A stretch of 9,049 bases of DNA from Candidatus Saccharimonadota bacterium. GTDB lineage: Bacteria; Patescibacteriota; Saccharimonadia; Saccharimonadales; Saccharimonadaceae. Both the position numbers and the translations under genes were made by a program. Shown here one piece after another: positions 6,529-9,049 of this stretch. The notes beneath the pieces were generated by a model. It was not told where the DNA came from. It worked only from the letters and a program-made list of their open reading frames with translations, and did not search any database. The stretch lies in NCBI GenBank assembly GCA_030528815.1, contig JAUMYE010000039.1, positions 1-9,049 of the forward strand, given 5' to 3'. The number at the start of each line of letters is the position of its first letter. Positions within the stretch are counted from its first letter, which is position 1.

Positions 6529-8715
6529 TTAATCCTGTTTTACGCCACGCATTGATAGCCCGAGACGACCTTTTTCGTCGATAGAATCAAGGCGAACCTT
6601 AATTTCTTGACCAAGCTTCAATACGTCTTCAACCTTTGCAATTCTCTTTTCGGAGATCTGAGAGATATGAAGCATACCGTCAACATTTGGCATAATGTTT
6701 ACAAATGCGCCAAAGTCTTTAATAGTAACGACTTTACCGTTGTAGATTTTGCCAACTTCCGGTTCTTCTACGAGGCCTTTAATCCAATCGAGAGCCTTCT
6801 TGATCTTTTCTCCATCAGAAGATGCGATTGTAATTAGACCATTCTCTTCGATATTGATTTCTGCGCCAGTTTCGGTAGTGATCTTGTTGATTGTTTCACC
6901 GCCCTTACCGATAACTAGACCAATCTTATCTGGATTAATCATGAGTTTCTCGATATGAGGAGCATATGGGCTAAGATGATCGCGTGGACCAGGAAGGACG
7001 CTTAGCATATGTTCAAGAATAAACATACGACCAGCATGAGCCTTCTTAATGGCTTCAGACAAGACAGAAATAGGAAGACCATGAACCTTCATATCCATCT
7101 GCATTGCAGTGATACCTTCGGTAGTACCAGTAACCTTGAAGTCCATATCGCCAGCAAAGTCTTCCGCATCCATCAAGTCAGTCAAGACGTATGGCTTGTC
7201 ACCATCCATCATAAGACCCATAGCAACACCAGAGACTGGGCGCTTCAATGGAACACCTGCATCCATAAGAGCTAGACAGGAGCTACAAGTTGCAGCCATA
7301 GAAGTAGAACCGTTCTGAGACATAATGTCGGTTACACTGCGGATTGCATATGGGAATTCTTCTTCGCTAGGAAGAACTGGAAGAAGCGCACGTTCTGCCA
7401 AGTAGCCATGACCAATCTCGCGACGACCTGGGCTGCCCATGCGAGAACATTCACCAACAGTATAGCCAGGAGCGTTATAGTGGTGCATATAACGGCGAGA
7501 ACCGTCAGTAGTTTCCATAGTATCAACTAGCTGAGCATAGCTGAGTGGTGCCAAAGTAACAGCGTTTAGAGCCTGAGTTACACCACGGGTAAACAAGCTG
7601 GAGCCATGAACACGTGGCAAAATGCCAACCTGTGAGCTTAGTGGGCGAACCTCGTCAAGCTTACGACCATCTGGGCGGACGCCCTTCTCGATAATATTCT
7701 TACGAACATCGCGCTTAACGGCTAGCTCGAAAGCTTCGCCATATTCATCACGGAAGTGTTCATCATAATATTTTGTGCGGACGGTCATCTTTTCTTCGTC
7801 GCTCATCTTATCTGTAACGCCAGCTTCTTCGTCAGAAACAATCTTCTGGCAAAATTCATCGTGCATAGCATACTTTAGATCAGAGATAAGCTGATTGCGC
7901 TCAATGGTGTTGCTGATGCGGAATTTCTCATCAAGCTTACCAACCATCCAAGCATCAACCTGATTCTTGACTTCTTCGCTAGGAAGCATAAGGGTATATT
8001 CCTGTTCGACAACGCCAAGCTTTTCGCGGAGCTCGTTCTGGAGCTTAATAGCAGGCTGTAGCTGCTCGAGACCCCATGCCATACCATCAATGATGACGTC
8101 TTCTGGAACTTCGTTTGCGCCAGCTTCAACCATCGTGATACCAGAATCTTTACCAGCAACAACAAGGTCAAGATCAGAAGCTTCGCGTTCTTCTGGGCTT
8201 AGGAATGCCTTATATTCGCCATTTACGCGACCAATGCGGAGACCGGCAATTGGGCCATCAAATGGAACACCGGCAAGCATCAATGCGCTAGATGCAGCAA
8301 TCATAGCAATTACATCCGGGCGGAAGCTTGGATCCATAGAAAGGACCGTAGAAACTACCTGGATTTCCTGACGGTAACCCTTTGGAAATAGTGGGCGAAT
8401 TGGGCGATCGATAAGACGAGCAACCAAAACAGCCTCTTCAGAAGGTTTGCCTTCGCGCTTAATAAACTTACTGCTAGAAATCTTGCCAGAAGCGTAGTAG
8501 CGTTCCTGATATTCAATTGTTAGCGGGAAGAAATCCTGCATGATTGGCTTATTACCGACAACGACCGAGCCGAGAACGACAGTATCGCCGTAAGTAACGA
8601 GAACTGAAGAAGTGGTACGGAAGCCAACGCGGTTAACTTCGAGGCCAAGTTTGCGACCACAAAAATCAGTCTCAAGCTTCAGAGTTTTCTTGCCGCTTGG
8701 ATTAATGATTTCCAT
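6529..8715 (-). CDS. pnp: Polyribonucleotide nucleotidyltransferase (PNPase)
   Basis: PNPase is a trimeric 3'-5' exoribonuclease that degrades RNA with phosphate, releasing nucleoside diphosphates, and can also add tails. From ATG 8715 it has 728 residues, the normal bacterial size. Domains in order: first RNase PH fold (~12-142), helical linker (~240-325), second RNase PH fold (~328-550), KH (~592-635, GKGG loop at 603-606) and S1 (~655-723). The catalytic part keeps GSPGRREIGHG (427-437), NGSTS (468-472), and D519, D525 and K527, equivalent to E. coli D486, D492 and K494. The FFRR loop of E. coli is FIKR here (84-87) and the TRGET motif is TRGVT. A TTG directly before the ATG (8718) could start a protein one residue longer; AAAGG at 8725-8729 is 6 bases from TTG and 9 from ATG, and I prefer ATG. 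rpsO, a frequent neighbour elsewhere, is not seen upstream. The gene is a single transcription unit. Confidence 0.97.
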   Translation of the reverse strand: MEIINPSGKKTLKLETDFCGRKLGLEVNRVGFRTTSSVLVTYGDTVVLGSVVVGNKPIMQDFFPLTIEYQERYYASGKISSSKFIKREGKPSEEAVLVARLIDRPIRPLFPKGYRQEIQVVSTVLSMDPSFRPDVIAMIAASSALMLAGVPFDGPIAGLRIGRVNGEYKAFLSPEEREASDLDLVVAGKDSGITMVEAGANEVPEDVIIDGMAWGLEQLQPAIKLQNELREKLGVVEQEYTLMLPSEEVKNQVDAWMVGKLDEKFRISNTIERNQLISDLKYAMHDEFCQKIVSDEEAGVTDKMSDEEKMTVRTKYYDEHFRDEYGEAFELAVKRDVRKNIIEKGVRPDGRKLDEVRPLSSQVGILPRVHGSSLFTRGVTQALNAVTLAPLSYAQLVDTMETTDGSRRYMHHYNAPGYTVGECSRMGSPGRREIGHGYLAERALLPVLPSEEEFPYAIRSVTDIMSQNGSTSMAATCSSCLALMDAGVPLKRPVSGVAMGLMMDGDKPYVLTDLMDAEDFAGDMDFKVTGTTEGITAMQMDMKVHGLPISVLSEAIKKAHAGRMFILEHMLSVLPGPRDHLSPYAPHIEKLMINPDKIGLVIGKGGETINKITTETGAEINIEENGLITIASSDGEKIKKALDWIKGLVEEPEVGKIYNGKVVTIKDFGAFVNIMPNVDGMLHISQISEKRIAKVEDVLKLGQEIKVRLDSIDEKGRLGLSMRGVKQD

Positions 8716-8731
8716 CAAAAACTACCTTTCT

Positions 8732-8793
8732 TCGAGAAAATAATAAGTATCTAGCGCCTTGCTTAAAGCGGTAAATATCTATCATTTTCTCGA
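8732..8793 (-). promoter_or_regulatory. Long stem-loop in the pnp leader RNA
   Basis: On the minus strand the 22-base arm at 8793-8772 pairs with the arm at 8753-8732: 18 Watson-Crick pairs, 3 G-U pairs and 1 A-C mismatch. The first 10 pairs at the foot (UCGAGAAAAU) are perfect. Inside the 18-base loop CGC and GCG can add 3 more pairs. The foot ends 3 bases before the AAAGG ribosome site. Position and shape recall the E. coli pnp leader hairpin, which RNase III cuts and PNPase then degrades to repress itself; the same role here is an inference. Confidence 0.7.
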
Positions 8794-8803
8794 TATTATT
8801 TAC

Positions 8804-8819
8804 TACCTATATTATACCA
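8804..8819 (-). promoter_or_regulatory. pnp promoter, extended -10
   Basis: The minus strand reads TGGTATAATA, with TATAAT at 8811-8816 and TGG at 8817-8819, the same ten bases as the ftsK promoter. The -35 position is weak (TTCCGA after 17 bases). The predicted +1 is near 8804, giving an ~89-base leader before ATG 8715 that contains the long hairpin. Confidence 0.7.
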
Positions 8820-8876
8820 CGGTGGCGCTTCGTTCGGAAGTTGTAGCTACTTTAATTGTTCTCTCGAACGTATGGA

Positions 8877-8901
8877 TTAGCTTGCGATTTTCGCAAGTTA
8901 A
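8877..8901. repeat. Palindrome 1: CTTGCGA-TTT-TCGCAAG
   Basis: A 7-base perfect inverted repeat around TTT extends to 11 bases with one mismatch (TTAG against TTAA, a G-U pair in RNA). It has no T-run on either side long enough to be a good terminator. It resembles palindrome 2 in inverted orientation, which suggests a shared binding site or a shared RNA fold. Confidence 0.55.
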
Positions 8902-8930
8902 TACACCTTAGCGTTATTGGCTTATCTGTA

Positions 8931-8955
8931 AAAACTTGCAGATTTTGCAAGCTAA
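8931..8955. repeat. Palindrome 2: CTTGCA-GATTT-TGCAAG
   Basis: A 6-base inverted repeat whose minus strand matches palindrome 1 at 18 of 25 positions, including TTAGCTTGC and GCAAGTT at the two ends. On the minus strand it runs into five T, so a weak terminator for a gene from the right is an alternative reading. The centres of the two palindromes are 54 bp apart. Confidence 0.5.
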
Positions 8956-8966
8956 AGGCCATATAA

Positions 8967-8991
8967 CAAAAAATCGGCGTCGAGCGATTTT
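8967..8991 (-). terminator. Terminator-like hairpin, minus strand
   Basis: The minus strand reads AAAATCG, eight bases, CGATTTT and continues to six T before G. The stem has only two G-C pairs, so it is a weak candidate. It would end a transcript entering from the right edge; it conflicts with the short minus-strand frame that runs through to 8952. Confidence 0.3.
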
Positions 8992-8998
8992 GATAGAT

Positions 8999-9027
8999 TT
9001 GCGTTTTTCCAATCTTTCTGATATACT
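8999..9027 (+). promoter_or_regulatory. Possible plus-strand promoter at right edge
   Basis: TTGCGT (8999-9004), 17 bases, then TATACT (9022-9027) with a TGA extension (9019-9021). The predicted +1 is near 9034, leaving only 16 bases in the window. If real, a divergent gene or RNA begins just beyond the edge. The -35 matches only 3 of 6 consensus bases. Confidence 0.4.
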
Positions 9028-9049
9028 AGCTTTACATCCGCGAGTGGTG

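Larger units (their letters stand above)
8820..9049. other. Intergenic region with hairpins, no certain gene
   Basis: No complete gene is recognisable between the pnp promoter and the right edge. The stretch holds two related palindromes (8877-8901 and 8931-8955), a terminator-like hairpin (8967-8991) and a possible plus-strand promoter (8999-9027). A minus-strand frame open from the edge to a TAG at 8954-8952 (about 31 codons) could be the end of a neighbouring gene, but nothing in it is recognisable. Confidence 0.6.

Noticed and set aside
7875..8371. Open frames on both strands inside pnp
   Set aside because: Ser/Arg/Leu-rich low-quality translations overlapping conserved PNPase sequence; no ribosome site or family motif.
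8831..8870. Inverted repeat CGTTCG ... CGAACG around the pnp -35 position
   Set aside because: Only 6 bases per arm with a 28-base gap; too easily found by chance to call an operator.
9038..9049. 5' end of a tRNA-Leu on the plus strand
   Set aside because: CCGCGAG-TG-GTG fits the spacing of acceptor stem and positions 8-12, but 12 bases are not enough and C1 is unusual for Leu.
1..9049. Recoded UGA, mobile elements, CRISPR or defence genes
   Set aside because: No in-frame UGA in the genes, no transposase or terminal repeats, no spaced direct repeats and no defence-family motifs were seen.

Overview
The window reads as chromosomal housekeeping DNA from a small-genome bacterium. My best guess is a Patescibacteria/CPR member, probably Candidatus Saccharibacteria (TM7); this is an inference from recall. 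The support is a 391-residue bacterial-type prolyl-tRNA synthetase without the usual editing insertion, AT-rich intergenic DNA, compact gene spacing and slightly shortened proteins. About 8 kb of coding sequence has no in-frame UGA, and the five visible stops are TAA (four) and TAG (one). This argues against the UGA=Gly code of Gracilibacteria and Absconditabacteria.

All six recognisable genes lie on the minus strand, so transcription runs from high to low coordinates. In that order they are: pnp (polynucleotide phosphorylase, 8715-6529) with its own promoter, a structured leader and a strong terminator; a five-helix membrane protein of unknown function (6401-5697) with its own promoter and terminator; ftsK (DNA translocase, 5616-3361) with a perfect extended -10 promoter that would start transcription on the A of its ATG; proS (3298-2123), greA (2082-1636) and an ABC half-transporter (1593-1, cut by the left edge). 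The last three are 40-42 bp apart and probably form one unit, with a further promoter just before proS.

The right end (8820-9049) has no certain gene. It holds the upstream part of the pnp promoter, two related palindromes, a further hairpin, and a candidate plus-strand promoter at the edge. A minus-strand reading frame at the edge could also be the end of a neighbouring gene, and the sequence does not decide between these.

The genes cover RNA decay (pnp), chromosome segregation and division (ftsK), translation (proS), transcript cleavage rescue (greA) and transport (ABC). I see no mobile element, CRISPR array, defence system or new multi-gene system. The points of most interest are regulatory and structural: a long pnp leader hairpin that resembles the RNase III/PNPase autoregulatory leader of E. 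coli; predicted leaderless transcripts for ftsK and proS beside Shine-Dalgarno-led genes; and a ProRS that lacks both its editing domain and apparently part of its anticodon-binding domain.
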